60,013 bases of DNA. It comes from Actinomycetota bacterium. GTDB taxonomy: Bacteria; Bacillota; Desulfotomaculia; Desulfotomaculales; Desulfocucumaceae. Made by a program: the position numbers and the translations under genes. Below, one piece after another: positions 59,836 through 60,013 of this stretch (position 1 is the first letter of the stretch; the number at the start of each line of letters is the position of its first letter). A model generated the notes under the pieces. The model was given only the letters and a program-made list of their open reading frames with translations. It searched no databases and was not told where the DNA came from. Location of the stretch: assembly GCA_023475565.1 (NCBI GenBank), contig JAMCVT010000006.1, positions 1 through 60,013 on the forward strand. The letters are read 5' to 3'.

Positions 59836-60013
59836 TTATCCGAGCATTTCCAGGAAGGCCTGAACTCTGTTTTTCACTGCTTCTACAGTGCCAAGGCTGT
59901 AATCATCGTCTATCAGCAGCATGGGAATGCCATTTTTATCTAAATAATCTCTCAGATCAGGGTAATCAAAATCGTGGAGGTCGCAGAAGGCCATCCTATA
60001 ACCGATTACCCCC
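59836..60013 (-). CDS. Benzoyl-CoA reductase subunit C-like, C-terminal fragment (runs off right edge)
   Basis: 58 codons before the TAA at 59836. FCDLHDFDYPDLRDYL, GIPMLLIDDDY and NRVQAFLEML match the C terminus of BcrC/BzdN and other 2-hydroxyacyl-CoA dehydratase subunits. It precedes the activator by 20 bases, giving the order C-activator-B. The start and the operon promoter lie beyond the window. Confidence 0.8.
   Translation of the reverse strand, partial: GVIGYRMAFCDLHDFDYPDLRDYLDKNGIPMLLIDDDYSLGTVEAVKNRVQAFLEMLG

Overview
This window looks like the chromosome of a strictly anaerobic, endospore-forming Gram-positive bacterium of the Peptococcaceae type (Desulfotomaculum/Pelotomaculum-like). 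That placement is inferred from gene content. Sporulation and germination genes are present (a Spo0B-like phosphotransferase next to obg, a GerMN protein, an FtsK/SpoIIIE translocase). Anaerobic metabolism is shown by an aldehyde:ferredoxin oxidoreductase, an ADP-forming acyl-CoA synthetase, pyruvoyl-dependent arginine decarboxylase and a benzoyl-CoA-reductase-type cluster. Strong AGGAGG ribosome sites and frequent TTG/GTG starts fit. I saw no rRNA, tRNA, CRISPR array, prophage or transposase.

Layout. 1-1513 (minus, running off the left edge) is one open frame that joins a complete iron-dependent alcohol dehydrogenase to the start of a tungsten-type aldehyde:ferredoxin oxidoreductase, behind a good sigma-54 promoter. 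Next come a soluble zinc-binding chemoreceptor and a sigma-54 two-component pair in which both proteins look truncated. 6.9-9.5 kb is a phosphate cassette (PstS-like lipoprotein, DUF47, Pit) behind a PhoP-box-like repeat. 10-20 kb holds housekeeping and orphan genes (MarR, FAD dehydrogenase, ADP-forming synthetase, gamma-carbonic anhydrase, CinA, FapA-like) and several clear operators.

19.87-20.32 kb contains no gene but folds into a regular string of long, G-U-rich hairpins ending in a strong terminator. It is a candidate undescribed structured RNA. 21.1-29.4 kb is a four-gene operon of three degenerate multicopper-oxidase-like proteins and a 1545-residue beta-helix protein, none with a signal peptide. 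30-51.5 kb is largely housekeeping: potassium channel, proB, obg/spo0B, a polyamine pathway (arginine decarboxylase, spermidine synthase, agmatinase), lgt, ftsK, germination genes and several tiny membrane proteins.

51.8-60 kb is a catabolic island. A free-standing sigma-54 activator faces a minus-strand operon entering from the right edge: a BcrC-like subunit (partial), an ATP-dependent activator, a BcrB-like subunit, BadH-like dehydrogenase, BadI-like ring hydrolase, thiolase and two crotonase-family enzymes. Together these would reduce an aromatic (or cyclic) acyl-CoA, oxidise and open the ring, and start beta-oxidation. Two families of short intergenic repeats (a MITE-like element and a small palindromic element) are scattered between 9.5 and 45 kb.
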